The notes beneath the pieces were generated by a model. It saw only the letters and a program-made list of their open reading frames with translations, was not told the origin of the DNA and did not search any database. The position numbers and the translations under genes are program-made. From Clarkia xantiana subsp. parviflora (taxonomy: Eukaryota; Streptophyta; Magnoliopsida; Myrtales; Onagraceae), in assembly GCA_036873135.1 (NCBI GenBank), contig JAPTYO010000059.1, positions 5,697,066 to 5,761,065 on the forward strand: 64,000 nt of DNA. The letters are read 5' to 3'. Shown one piece after another: positions 46,730 through 57,639 of this stretch (within the stretch, counting starts at the first letter, position 1; each line of letters begins with the position of its first letter).

Positions 46730-46731
<2 letters not shown>
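42942..46731. other. Unassigned region between two TA arrays
   Basis: It begins ACTAGTTGATCCGCGCGTGC, similar in flavour to the 5' ends of some plant Helitrons, but no matching CTRR 3' end with hairpin was identified. A minus-strand frame at 44143-44484 contains a repeated DLPDE(D/E)GNII motif. Another at 45840-46067 has no recognised domain. An AAACCCTAA-type motif on the minus strand near 46690 hints at a promoter of a decayed minus-strand gene. A poly-A run lies at 45536-45554. No assignment is possible. Confidence 0.3.

Positions 46732-46776
<45 letters not shown>
46732..46776. repeat. (TA)n microsatellite
   Basis: About 22 AT repeats. Confidence 0.97.
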
Positions 46777-46779
<3 letters not shown>

Positions 46780-46867
46780 CATTTAATCTTATCTTTCACA
46801 ACTCTGTCATAATGTGCAGTTTATTACAATATAATCATACAAATATGCAACAACTTTTTTCCAATAG

Positions 46868-47457
46868 GGTAAATTACATAAAAAAATTAATCATACTTTG
46901 ATATTTGTACTAAATTTAGCCAAAAAATAAATTAATTGCGAGAACAGTCATATACTATTAATTTTGTGTAGATTTAGCCGTTTTCCTTAATTTTGTTAGT
47001 TTGGTCGTTGAGCGATGATGTGCCAACGTAAGTTGAGTATGATATAGACGTTAAACACGGCCTAAAATTGCCACATCATTTTACGTATCAATAATAGTTT
47101 AATTAATATGTTTGACGATTTTTGGTACAACATGTTATGGCCTAGCCATGGTTTTACCTAGCCATGAGTCGGACTATGGCTAGGTCAATTTAGTCCTAGT
47201 GTGGAGTTGAAAATGTTTAGAGGCTAACTTGCAAAAATAAAAAGTTAGGATAATAAATTTGAGGACTAACTGAAAAAAAAATATAAATTTGGGGCTTGGC
47301 ATGTACAAGTCACGTGACTATTTAACGGTCAAACTAACGGATGCACTAAAAGTGGTACAAATTGCAAACGTATTGCACCAAAAGTATACAAAAAAAAAAT
47401 GTTGCACAAAAAACAAAAAATCGTCAAACATGTTGTACCAAATCACCTATTAACCCA
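46868..47457. mobile_element. Diverged MULE-like foldback
   Basis: Starts GGGTAAATTAC and ends CTATTAACCC. The right half follows the same order of motifs as the 4324-5152 element (GGCTAGGTCAATTT, 'aaaaagttagga', 'tttggggcttgg', CACGTGAC, TTTAACGG). No 9-bp duplication is visible, so the exact ends are uncertain. Confidence 0.5.
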
Positions 47458-47499
47458 TATTTAAAAACATATTTAATGAAGGGGTCTAGTTATAAACAT

Positions 47500-47990
47500 C
47501 AAAAGATATAAATAGAATAAACTCAATAATCGAATCCATATTCGAATCCATATTCTATTAGAATAGAGAGTCAATATACAATAGAATAGTTCGATATATA
47601 TAGTAGAATATAAAAATATAGAATATATAGAAATATTTCAATTCGAATTTAGAATTCTAACTATTCGAAAGAAAATACTAAAAGCTTTTTATTTTTTTTG
47701 AGTGTAAAAATAGACCATGCTTTCACAGTCCTATTTAAATCAACCCGGAAATTGGATTGATGAACTTTATTTGATAAAATGATTTCATAAAATTAGTTGA
47801 GAAAATTCGGAGTTCCTAAAGAAATTAGATTATTATATTATATATACAAAAAAAATGAATAGCATTATTCTTTATTTTCAATTTTTAGTAGGGCTATACG
47901 GACTCGAACCGTAGACCTGCTCGGTAAAACAGATCAAACTGATTATTATCAAAATGATTCGAACTGTTTCAAAGACCCAACATGCCTTTT
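47500..47990 (-). other. Plastid DNA insertion (NUPT), ndhC-trnV region
   Basis: 47889-47990 matches, from memory, the plastid trnV-UAC 3' exon and the end of its intron ('caaagacccaacatgc' at the far side). The A+T-rich part upstream (about 47500-47888) has the character of the plastid spacer beside trnV. The left limit is uncertain. It is decayed nuclear plastid DNA. Confidence 0.6.
47889..47923 (-). pseudogene. trnV-UAC: Plastid-derived trnV-UAC 3' exon fragment
   Basis: The minus strand reads CGAGCAGGTCTACGGTTCG and then AGTCCGTATAGCCCTA. This is the 3' half of plastid tRNA-Val, a T-arm with GGTTCGAGTCC and the acceptor strand ATAGCCCTA. Only the 3' exon with adjoining group II intron sequence is present, and one base (GAGCAGG for GAGAAGG) differs from the form I remember. 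It cannot make a tRNA. Confidence 0.75.
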
Positions 47991-48206
47991 TACTCAACTT
48001 ATTATGTTATGTCGAAAAAAACCTCTCTAATTATGTACTCAACTACTCTTATGGTATGTAGGTAGACCTGAATGAACTTTGATATTTTAATTTTGATCAT
48101 TATAAAGTAACTCTCTGATTTTCGAAATTAAGATTTAAATTCAAAACACATAAAATAAATGTTTTAACCACTTAATTAAGACTGTTCATTATCAATTTTT
48201 TTACCA
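47991..48206. other. A+T-rich spacer
   Basis: No feature seen. Confidence 0.5.
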
Positions 48207-48432
48207 ATTAATCTGATTTTTTTTTCCAAATTACCACTTATACAAAAACTATTAACAAATTAGTCCTCTAAAAAAACTAATCACAAATTCGCCCTAAGCT
48301 GCGGTCACCGATCACAGCCATACATAAATGGCTACGGTATGCGACTGCAACCTTCGATTAACGAGGCTAATAAACAATTATCTATGTTAATTAAGGACAA
48401 AGTCTTGTTGACCGTGTTCTAATAAAGGTTGT

Positions 48433-49173
48433 TGTTGGGATCAAAATGACGTGACATAAAGTTTTTAGTAATGACTTCGAGGTTTCGCCTTTGACTAGCT
48501 CTTCTAGGTGTCTAACTCGACCTCGAGGGGTGCTTAGTTTCCTTTTGAGTGTCTGGCAGGCGAGAACCTGAAAAAGGGTTGGGGATTTGCTCATGATTCC
48601 ACTCCAAAGCTTAAGGCAGTAATGAGATTTTTGAGAGAATACTGTAAAAAGTATATCGGATAGAATATATTTAAATAATGAGAGTGCTCCCTATTTGTAG
48701 GAGGAAAGTACCGACTTTAGATGGCGGCTACCCTCTTGGGAGGGTTTTTGTCCAGAGTCGGTATAAGCAGGTGACAAGTATGTCGTCACCTCATCTTTCC
48801 TTAGCCAGGAAGGCTTTCCTCTGGCGGTTGAAGCAGGTGACAAGCTGGTCGCCACCTCACAATTCCTTAAGAGGAAGGTTTCTTCATGGTGGTCAGAGCA
48901 ATCGCTACATGTCCCTTCCCTGAAGTGGAAAGGTTGCTTTAATAGTGCTTGGCTTCCGACTCGACTCTTACCTTAAGAGGGAGAGTTTTGAGCAGATTTG
49001 TCGCCATTCTTCGAGTGTCGCATTGGTTGCCGACACCACTTAATATTAGTGTCGAGCATTTATCTTTTTCTTCTTATCCTGGTCATGATTGGTCGTCGAT
49101 ATTTTTCTCTTGGGTCTCGAATCAGACATCCTCAATTTTCCTTTAGCCTATCCTCATTAATCGTAACCCAACA
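48433..49173 (-). repeat. Probable solo LTR
   Basis: 741 bp, reading TGTTGGGTTACG...GATCCCAACA on the minus strand with 7-bp terminal inverted repeats TGTTGGG/CCCAACA, inserted in the left arm of the foldback. No internal retrotransposon sequence adjoins it. The flanking 5 bp (GTTGT and TTTGC) do not match, so it may have arisen by recombination between two insertions, or suffered deletion. Confidence 0.6.
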
Positions 49174-50247
49174 TTTGCGGTTCTCATCAGAACCAGTCGG
49201 ACCGGTGGTCTAAATAGAGTTTCAATTGTCATATTTTGGCGCCCTTATAGAGTTTTTCATGCGAAAATGGCGATATGAGCAATGCCCTTTGATATGCTAT
49301 AGAGTACGATGATTTTCAGCCAAATTCCTTCATCTCGAGGGTCAAAATCGCAGTTTATATTTTTTAGGTCGTATTTGCAGTTTGTTGGATTTATTAGAAC
49401 CTATTTGATTTTCAGACTTGTTCTAGGGTTAGGGGTTTACTTCTTGTATTTAAACTTTGTTAGAAATGTTTGATAATTCAGTATTATTAATTTATTAATG
49501 AAAATAACGAGATTCTCCTCAATCACGCGTCAAATTATCGGTATTATCTTTTGTGCCTTCTACTCTCATCACACTACATTAACAGGGATATGCAAAGTAT
49601 ATATGTGGACAGCAGCCGAACCGGATTCGAACCGAACATATGACCGGTTTGGGTCCGGTTCTGATGGGAACCGTAGCATTAATAATGGACCTTGCCAACT
49701 TGACAGTGTCCTTAATTAACAGGGTTAATTAATATTAACCATATTAATTGTAGGATGCGGTCGGTGATCACATATGTAATCTGCATATCATTGTTAATGT
49801 AGCGTGATGGGGGTGGAAAACACAAAAGATAATACCTAGAATTTGATGCGCGAATGAGGAGAACCTCGTTGTTTTTATTAATAAATAAATAATACTGAAT
49901 TATCAAAGATTTCTAATCAAAGTTTAAATACTGGAAATAAAATCCTAAACCTAGAACAAATATGAAAATAGCAAATAGGTTCTAACAAAATCGACAAATT
50001 GCAAATACGACCTAAAGAAACATAAACTATGATTTTGACCCTCTAGATGAAGGAATTTGGCCGAAAATCATCGTACTCCATAGTATACCTATAGGTATTG
50101 CTCATAACGTCATTTCTGCATGAAAAACTCTATTAGCGCGTCAAAATCTAACAATTACAACTCTATTTAAACCATCAGTCTGACCAGTTTTGATGGAACC
50201 GTGGCCACGAGGATAGCTGTGGTTGGGGACCCATTCTTTATTAGGAC

Positions 50248-51403
50248 TAGGGCTGGGCATGGTTTGGTTCTGGACCGAACCGGTCCAGAACCGAACCAAA
50301 ACCGAATTTTAGGATCAGTCGGTTCCGTGTACCTGGAAAGAACCGAACCGGATTTTAAGATTTGAAACCGAACCAGAGTAAAACCGGTTCATAACCGGTT
50401 CGAACCGGTCTGAACCTTTTTCTACTAAAAAATCAAAATATACACCGAACTGAACTACCGAAGTTATAATCCATCGACACTTTGTAAACTAACAAAATAC
50501 AAAGCTTGAAGATAATTGATTACTGTTTAAATTCCAAAAAATCTGAAAATATAAAAAATTGAAATAAAACTCAGTTCATATCTGAACTGAACTCAATAAA
50601 TCATGCTAAATTCTCAGTTAAAATAGAAATTAGCTGTCAAGGAATCCGATTGCTGGAGGGTTAATGATTCCTACTCCTGCCATATAAAAATCATCAAATA
50701 AGCATCCAATTGGGAGAAACAAGTTTAGGAATGGATTTGATCAAAATCATCAAATAAGTATCTGATTGGGAGAAGCAATTTAGGAATGGATTTGTTAAAA
50801 ATTAAGGATATATCTGGGAATGAGAGACGTCAGATTCAAAGGCATGGAACAATAGAACTTAGAAGAGGACTGCCGCGGCGGAGATAATTCCCATGGAATG
50901 AAAATGATGATGATGATAGAGAAATGGTGTATGTGAGGATGGGTTTGCAGAAATGAACTTGAAAGGGCTTGGTGCTTGTACTCCCTCTTGTGGTGAAACA
51001 ACGCAAGAGGAGAAAGAGGAAGAGAATGAGCAGATACTCCTCCCTTGGTCGATCTTGTCCGCCTCGGAGTAGTGGGCAACGGAGACGTGTGGAAGGTCGC
51101 CGGTTAACAGGTGGAAGTCCGGCGTGGATGCAGTTGAACGGTAGGTGCAGAGCAACAGAGCGGGATGGTACAAAGTGGGATGGTGCAGAGCGGCTGTTCT
51201 TGTTTTGGTTGAGAATGTAGGGTTTTAACGAAGGCAATTTTAATGTAGGAGAACCGGTTCAGACCGGTTCTGAACCGGTCAAAAACCGCTCCATATATTT
51301 GTGTATAGAACCGGACCAGAGAAGAACCAGTTCAGGCAGAACCGGTTTATAGCGGTTCGGTTCCGATTTGGTTCAACCGAACCGGTTTTTTTGCCCAGCC
51401 CTA
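50248..51403. mobile_element. hAT-type non-autonomous element, TAGGGCTGGGC family, copy 1
   Basis: Starts TAGGGCTGGGCATGG and ends with the inverse, TTGCCCAGCCCTA. It has perfect 8-bp duplications ATTAGGAC at 50240-50247 and 51404-51411. An 8-bp duplication indicates hAT. Sub-terminal regions are dense in GAACCGGTTC-type palindromes. The core (about 50830-51230) is more GC-rich with short ORFs of no recognised domain. No transposase. Confidence 0.92.
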
Positions 51404-51411
51404 ATTAGGAC

Positions 51412-52036
51412 ATAGTCAAAATGACCGTGTCCTCAATTAACAGGGTTAATTGTTTATTAACCCTGTTAATCGAAGGCAGTGGTTGTATTGTGAGTGTAGG
51501 AAAGAGTAAATTTATGATTAGTTTTTTAAGAGGGCTAATTTATTAATAGTTTTTATAAAAGTGGCAATTTGAAAAGAAAAAATTCAATTAATCTATTTAT
51601 GTTATTGTTGGCGTGCTTCTGGAGCATGGAGCCAAACAAATATAATTGCATCTTCAACGTGGGCCATGTGCGGATTTGAAACACATACTTAAATTTAGTT
51701 AACTAAATATGAAGAAAACAGAACAAAATATAAGAAAATAATAATAATAACAATGAAAATATAAAGAAACATAAATATAATTTTTTTAGCCAAATATAAA
51801 TATTATTAGATTATAACAATATATATGATCAAATCAATAATTTTAAAGCTTAAAATTATTATTATCATATCTCAGTTGCACAATATTTTGTTACGTGGCG
51901 TAACGGACGACAACAAAGCTGAGAACAAACTACAAAGTAAAAAAAATTGTATATAAAAGGGGTCAGTCTCTAGAATCACCCTCGTGGACCACTGAGGCTA
52001 TTATGTTGATTCGTAGACTCGTTAATTTCGGGACAA
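51412..52036. other. End of the foldback right arm and A+T-rich spacer
   Basis: 51412-51590 belongs to the foldback. From there to 52036 nothing is recognised. Confidence 0.5.
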
Positions 52037-52044
52037 CCCTAAAC

Positions 52045-53165
52045 TAGGGCTGGGCATAAAAACCGGTTCGGGCGAACTGAACCGGAACCAAACCGGAACC
52101 GAACCAATACAAACCGGTTCTGACTGAACCGGTTCTTAAATGGTTCGGTTTTGATAAGGAATATATGGAGCGGTTTTCAACTGGTTCAAAACAGGTTCTG
52201 AACCGGTTTTGAACCAGTTTTTCAGAACCACTTTTATTACATAAAGCCTAAATTGTTAAATAGTAACACACTTTTGCATATTTTTTTTGGGTAGATTAAA
52301 GGGCTATAAACAAGCCGAGTATCCGGCTAGCTCGACTCGACTCAGTTTACTCGAGCTCGAACTCGATCGAGCCTTAATTTTTCAAGCTCGAGCTCGACTC
52401 GGTGCCATACTTGGCATGTTCGAGTTCGGCTCGATAAGGTTAAAAATTCAATTAAATAATAAATGGTGCATCTTAGCTCGAGGTCGAACTCTTCCTCGAC
52501 TCAATATATACATATATAATATTATTACGTAAAACTCGAAAAACTCAAACTCGAACTTGAACTCGACTCGAATATGCAAAACAAAAAAGCTCGATTAGGC
52601 TCGCGAGCCTCTCGAGTCGAGTACAATTGAACTCGAACTCGACTCGGTATCAAAAAAAAGTTCAACTCGACTCGAAATTTAGCGAGTCAAATTTAAATAT
52701 CGACCAAACCGATTTCGAGAAGCTCACGAGTAGCTTGAATCGTTTACACCCATAGGGTAGATCCTTCACTATTTGGGTTTGGTTCATATTGGATATATAG
52801 GTGGTCGTAGCAGATTTGTTTACTTATATATAGTTATTATATATTATGTTAGCTCATATCAGTTCTACAGTCAATTGAGTTTAGTTTTGAACTCGAAACT
52901 TAACTTATGAATAGTTCTATATTGGCCGTATATTTTGAATTTTAGTAATAAAAAAAAGGTGTATATTTTGAGTTTTAGTAAAAAAAATGAAAAAAGGTTC
53001 AAAACCGGTTCGAACCGGTTCAAAACCGGTTCTCCTATGGTTCGGTTCTAGGACTTAAAATCTGGTTCGGTTCTTACCTGGTATAGAAAACCAACTGAAC
53101 CTAAAATCTGGTTCCGGTTCGGTTCTGAACCGGTTCGGCAAAAAACCGAACCATGCCCAGCCCTA
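52045..53165. mobile_element. hAT-type element, TAGGGCTGGGC family, copy 2
   Basis: Same terminal motif as copy 1, with perfect 8-bp duplications CCCTAAAC at 52037-52044 and 53166-53173. Sub-terminal CCGGTTC palindromes are shared. Its centre is occupied by another hAT element. No transposase. Confidence 0.93.
52297..52754. mobile_element. hAT-type MITE nested in copy 2
   Basis: Ends TAAAGGGCTATAAAC and, inverted, TATGGGTGTAAACG. Perfect 8-bp duplications GGGTAGAT lie at 52289-52296 and 52755-52762. The interior is rich in CTCGA/TCGAG repeats ('gctcgagctcgactcg'), making it strongly self-complementary. It is younger than its host element. Confidence 0.9.
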
Positions 53166-53173
53166 CCCTAAAC

Positions 53174-53515
53174 AGCCCAATGAATGATTACATGTAAAAT
53201 ACGTTTAAATATAGTGTAATATTCTCAGTGGATAGATAAAGAAAATTTAACTACAAAAAAGACACTTCTACTTTAGTAATACAAGAAAGCAGAAAAGCAA
53301 AAGCAAGCATCTAGGTTGATGTTGATGATTCAATAATTTTTACTTTTTTTTTGGTTGATATTGATGATTCAATAATTTTTTTGTATGTAATTCAAAATTA
53401 ATATGTAATATGGTTTACCGGTTCAATGCTTCATCCCTTAATTAGATGACATATTTTCTAACTATGCTGGTGACCATAAGAATAGCAATAAATGTTATTC
53501 ATGGTCACTTACCCC
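53174..53515. other. Spacer with a 30-bp duplication
   Basis: GATTCAATAATTTTT with its preceding 'ggttgatnttgat' occurs at 53314 and again at 53353. No gene. Confidence 0.6.
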
Positions 53516-53518
53516 TTA

Positions 53519-53855
53519 GAGCATCCACAATGCAAGACAAAAATGAAGGACAACTCCTCCATATGGCAAGATGAGTTGTCAATTTGCATTGGAGATGGAC
53601 AATTTTTTTAGTCCAATCCCTCCAAGGAGGGATTCACTCTCTCACATCCCATCATTAATATTGTGAGAGAGTATAGTAGAAAAAAGTGTTAATTTTATTA
53701 TTATTTAAAAGAATATGTAGGTCCAAGTTGTTAGACATCATTGAAGTAGTAATAGACAACCTCAAAACACTTTTTTATTTCATTATATATTGATTATGTG
53801 GCACTTATGTGGCATAAAGTGTGATAGAAGTTGGGGTTGTGTATTGTGGATGCTC
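53519..53855. mobile_element. Tourist-like MITE (PIF/Harbinger)
   Basis: 337 bp with ends GAGCATCCACAATG and the inverse CATTGTGGATGCTC allowing one mismatch. It is flanked by TTA at 53516-53518 and 53856-53858. No coding capacity. Confidence 0.92.
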
Positions 53856-53858
53856 TTA

Positions 53859-54257
53859 AAGACCGACCTCGATAGGAGTGGAAATTAGTTTAGTTATAGA
53901 GCGACCATAAAATAATTGAATTGACCAAGTACAAGTATATATTATTTTAGAGTAAAGAAATATAATACGAGTGGTGCTTTAAAGGGCCCACCTATACCAG
54001 TCCGAAAAAAAAAAAAAAAAAAAATCCCAATATGTGAATGTTAGTGAAGACTCAAGCAAGCCACTAATTTCTCAACCCCCGTTGGCTAAAGAATTAATTA
54101 GCCAAATTGATTGGCTAATCGTAAGTCATATATTTGAAAATAAAATTCTTGTACTTTCAAATTAATCAATCGAAACTCTTGAAAGTGGATGGGATATAGT
54201 GAGAATAATCCTAACTTGTGAATTTTTAAAAGTAAAAAAAAATAAATTTTTTTTACC
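53859..54257. other. A+T-rich spacer
   Basis: Contains a poly-A run at about 54005-54023. No gene or element recognised. Confidence 0.5.
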
Positions 54258-54266
54258 TAGAATTTA

Positions 54267-55008
54267 GGATTTATAACTAAAAAACTCTCCAAGGTTTACT
54301 CTATGTTAAAATTAGGGGTTTGAAGTTTCAAATGTTAAACTGTGGTGTCCAAGGTTTTAATTTTGTTAAAATGTGGTCTCGGTGTGATTACTTTAGAGAA
54401 GTCAATTCCGACGAAACCGTATGTCAAATTCGAGCAGCTAAGAAGTTGGCCACATCCGCGCATGTAAATCTCGCTCTGTTGTCCTTGGAAAATGGCTCCA
54501 CACCACTCTTCTAAGAACTATTTTTTTAATATTCAATTTTTGGGTGACATTTGATGATTTTGTGAAAAGTAAAGAGTGATGGATTATGACTGTGTGGGTG
54601 GATTGATGAAAATGATGGACCTTTCTACAATGCTCTTGGAGCACCATGCTTTTGCCACTAATTTTTTTATTTTTCTATTGCCCTAAAGGTGAACCCCATA
54701 GGGAAATTGATATTACTAATAGTATGATACACATCTTAGGTGTAGTTAAAAAAATTCATATTTTTTCATACTTTTAAAGTTTTACTTATGTTACAATTAA
54801 GTCCACCATAGTATTAAAAAAATCAAAAGCATGGTGCTCCCAAAGCATGGTAGAAAAATCCGAAAAGATTGAATGGATATGAAAAGACGCGTAGAGACAT
54901 CAAATTTTAACAAAAATGAAACTTGGGGCAGTCAATTTTAACATTTCAAACTTCAGACACCTAATTTAAAATAGGGTAAACCTTTAACATTTTTTTACTT
55001 ATTAACCC
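54267..55008. mobile_element. MULE foldback with nested MITE
   Basis: Perfect 9-bp duplications TAGAATTTA at 54258-54266 and 55009-55017. The right end ...TTATTAACCC has the same terminal GGGTTAATAA (inverted) as the 8-862 element. The arms are inverted copies carrying TTTGAAGTTTCAAATG-like text. No transposase. Confidence 0.85.
54625..54853. mobile_element. Small MITE nested in the MULE
   Basis: About 229 bp with inverted ends 'ctacaatgctcttggagcaccatgcttttg' in outline. The right end reads GGTGCTCCCAAAGCATGGTAG. A target duplication was not clear. Confidence 0.65.
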
Positions 55009-55017
55009 TAGAATTTA

Positions 55018-56042
55018 CCTTCATATTATTTATATTATGTATATTATTATATAGAGGAAGCATCTTCTTCCTAGGTAGCCATCTTCAAGTTATAAGACCA
55101 TTCATATTCACGTATGTGTGGGCTCCTGTGAAGAAAATATCTCGTCTCTTAGTCTTAGATTGATGTTGAGGCTAATTAATTGACTCATCAAATTGGAAAC
55201 TTGATTTATTTTCCCCTCCAAAGATATTCTAGACGCTACTACATGAAGCAAACCACATGAACCACAAAATACTCAAACCCTCAAAATATTTAGATTTAAT
55301 GGGAAATTTTTTGTGTACACAAAGGTCATTGACTAATGTCCGTCTAGAGTTTCCATTATTTAGACTCTTATGAGATTATAGGACGTTAATCCATCACCGT
55401 TAATGTGAGACTAGGTGTTATCATTCCTCATTTTAAAAGTAGACTCAGTCTTCCAATTTTCGAAGTACCCAATTTACCCCTCTATCTGAAAATGTCGTTG
55501 CTTTTAAGTAATCTGATTCAGTGCCGCTTCACTCCTCCAAATCATCAACCGCTTGCTTTTTAGTAATCTGATGTAGTGTCACTTCACTTCTTTAAATCAT
55601 CAACTGCTTGCCTTTACTTCTTGCCGCTCCTACTAATCTCTCACTCCGTCCGGAACTCCTGCCTATTTCAACCAACCACTCACTCTGCCATCTGCGACCG
55701 CTGACCGCTAGTGCTTTTCCCTTCTTCCGTTTGCCGATATGTCTAAGTCGTCAAACTTCTCTGCCGTGAATGCGTTATTCAACTATGATTCTCCTAAACC
55801 TGATTTTATAAATGTGTCCACAACTGCACATCCAATGTTGATGCTCACTCTAGCAAGTTCTCTTCTACTACCGTCTAGGACCTGCTCGATGAAATGTCTC
55901 TCTGAGCCTTTTGGTAACTCTCAGTTACTAAACCATAAGGATGACATCTGAAGGTGATATCTTTCATCTAATTTCCCAACTTTTTTTGTTTTCTTTTACG
56001 GTGGATCATGAGTGGTCGATGGGTAGGGATACATAGACCAAA
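55018..56042. other. Intergenic sequence with a 60-bp tandem duplication
   Basis: At about 55500-55615 a unit starting 'gcttttaagtaatctgat' and ending 'aatcatcaaccgctt' is repeated once, diverged. A plus-strand frame at 55739-55951 (70 codons, MSKSSNFSAVNALF) follows a C/T-rich leader. It could be a first exon of a lost gene, but no domain is recognised. Confidence 0.4.
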
Positions 56043-56357
56043 AGTGATGGATATACGCCCAATTTGAATCCTCTTTAATTCGGATTGTCTTATTTTGGCC
56101 ACCCCACTTACGATTATAATTCGAAACTTTTACCCGAGCACATTACCCATAACGCGACGGCCTAGACGAGCCAAAAATACTCGTCTCGACTTGTCCGCTG
56201 ACCCGGCCTCACTTAGGTGAGGTCGGACCAGCTGGACCGATCTCACCAAGGTGGGATCGGACCAGCTGGTCCGATTTCTCCTAGGAGAGATCAGTCCAGC
56301 AGAACCGGTCTCTCCTAGGAGAGACCGGTCCGGCTGGACCGATCCTAGGACTTAGGG
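56043..56357 (+). repeat. Truncated 5' LTR of element 4
   Basis: Matches 63541-63893 closely, but is shorter by one palindromic unit and stops at 'aggacttagggg'. Then internal sequence begins. The 3' copy instead continues into more LTR. Confidence 0.85.
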
Positions 56358-56361
56358 GTTT

Positions 56362-57342
56362 ATGGTAGTGGAAAACTTAGGAGCCTTCAACGGAATCCTA
56401 GGTAGAACCACAATAAACCCATACGAGATTATGCCCTCAACAGTGCATCAGAAAATGAAGTACATCATTGAGAGCGGAGTTGGAGAAGTCATGGGTTATC
56501 AACGCACCGCAAGGCAATGTTACGTCAACTCCATGAGACGCAGGTCACATCTATCAGACTTAGTGGCAATGGTAACGATAAGGGTCAGACGGAATAAAAA
56601 CTATCAAAGATGGGAGAGAAAAAATGCAGGTTACAAAAAGCAAAGGATAGGAGTTACACTCCGTCTAAGCAAGCAGATGTTTGGAAGTTTGGCCAAGAGA
56701 ACAAGAAGTGATAAGGTGGTAAGGGTAACAAGCATACCCTGGAAGCCGGATAACGAAAAAGGAAGTAGAACAAGAAGAGCAATTGAAAGTGGCTTTAGAC
56801 ACATGGAGGATGTAAAACAAATGCCTGGAGAGTCCATTGCAAGCTACTTCGAAAGGTTCGTGGAATACTGGTCCGACATGGAGGTAACAAGAAGGGAGGC
56901 TGTAAGAGCTTTCCTTAGAAACATGCATCCAACCTCCTTCGAGGCCTTCGGAGGTCTTTATGAAGTGGTGATGACAAGCATGATTCGTGAACTTAAAGAA
57001 AAATTAGACAAGGCATTTGAGAAAGAAAGGAGGCAACATGGCGAAACTTTCAAAAATAAAGAGGAAGCATACACACAAGGAGGGGGTGTAAATTTAAACT
57101 TCACATCCCCTTAAGGTGCAAGTTGAAGAGCTTTTCAAGAAACACCTGAGCAAGGAGATTCCATAATGCAAGGAAGAAGGCAAGGCTTTCCTTGGAGGAG
57201 ACACAAGAGGATGGTATGACTGCCATGGTACGTCGGGGCACAAAACAAATGTTTGCATGGTGTTGAAAGTTGAGATTGAAGAGATGATCTACAAGGGAGA
57301 ACTGAAAGAATACATAGCACCAGAGACATCCACCACACACTA
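56362..57342 (+). pseudogene. Protease fragment fused to gag, element 4
   Basis: One open frame of 250 codons (56362-57114). It starts with the C-terminal protease signature (LGAFNGILGRTTINPYEIM, STVHQKMKYI, QRTARQCYVNSMR; no active site). After about 80 residues of unassigned basic sequence it becomes gag (MPGESIASYFERFVEYWSDM, REAVRAFLRNMHP, about 56820-56935). A knuckle (DCHGTSGHKTNVC) at about 57220-57260 and KGELKEYIAPE follow in another frame to 57342. Normal order is gag then protease, so the segment is rearranged. It cannot encode a normal gag polyprotein. Confidence 0.75.
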
Positions 57343-57639
57343 AAGGAACGTCATCAATGAAACAACAATATTCTTAGTTTATCATTTGTTTAATGCATGT
57401 CTATGTTTCTAGTCTTTCATAACAACTCTCGAGACGGAAAGCTCATGAAGTTTTTCCAACTCTTTTTCTACTTTTTGTTTTCCCTAAAGGATGTCCTGGA
57501 CCACCTACAACATACACCATGTGTATAATGCATGAATATTTTCAATGAAGTAGATGTTGATCAAAATATTTCGAAGTATGAGATAGCGCTATCGCCACAG
57601 ACTCCTTACTTAGATACGAAAACCAAGTGCATGTCACTT
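57343..57639. other. Element 4 spacer
   Basis: No gene. It leads into the tandem array. Confidence 0.5.

Larger units (their letters stand above)
48207..51590. mobile_element. Large foldback element with insertions in both arms
   Basis: 48207-48430 and 51420-51590 are inverted copies (CAAATTACCAC...ACTATTAACAAATTAG against its inverse). So are 49180-49560 and 49820-50235 (for example TTGACCCTC...GAAGGAATTTGG on the right arm). The left arm carries a probable solo LTR (48433-49173), the right arm a hAT element (50248-51403). Without these the element would be about 1.5 kb, almost wholly palindromic around a centre near 49700. The exact ends and target duplication were not found. Most likely a MULE-type foldback. 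Confidence 0.65.

Noticed and set aside
47889..47923. Functional nuclear tRNA-Val gene
   Set aside because: Only the 3' exon of an intron-containing plastid tRNA is present, with a substitution. The 5' half is missing.
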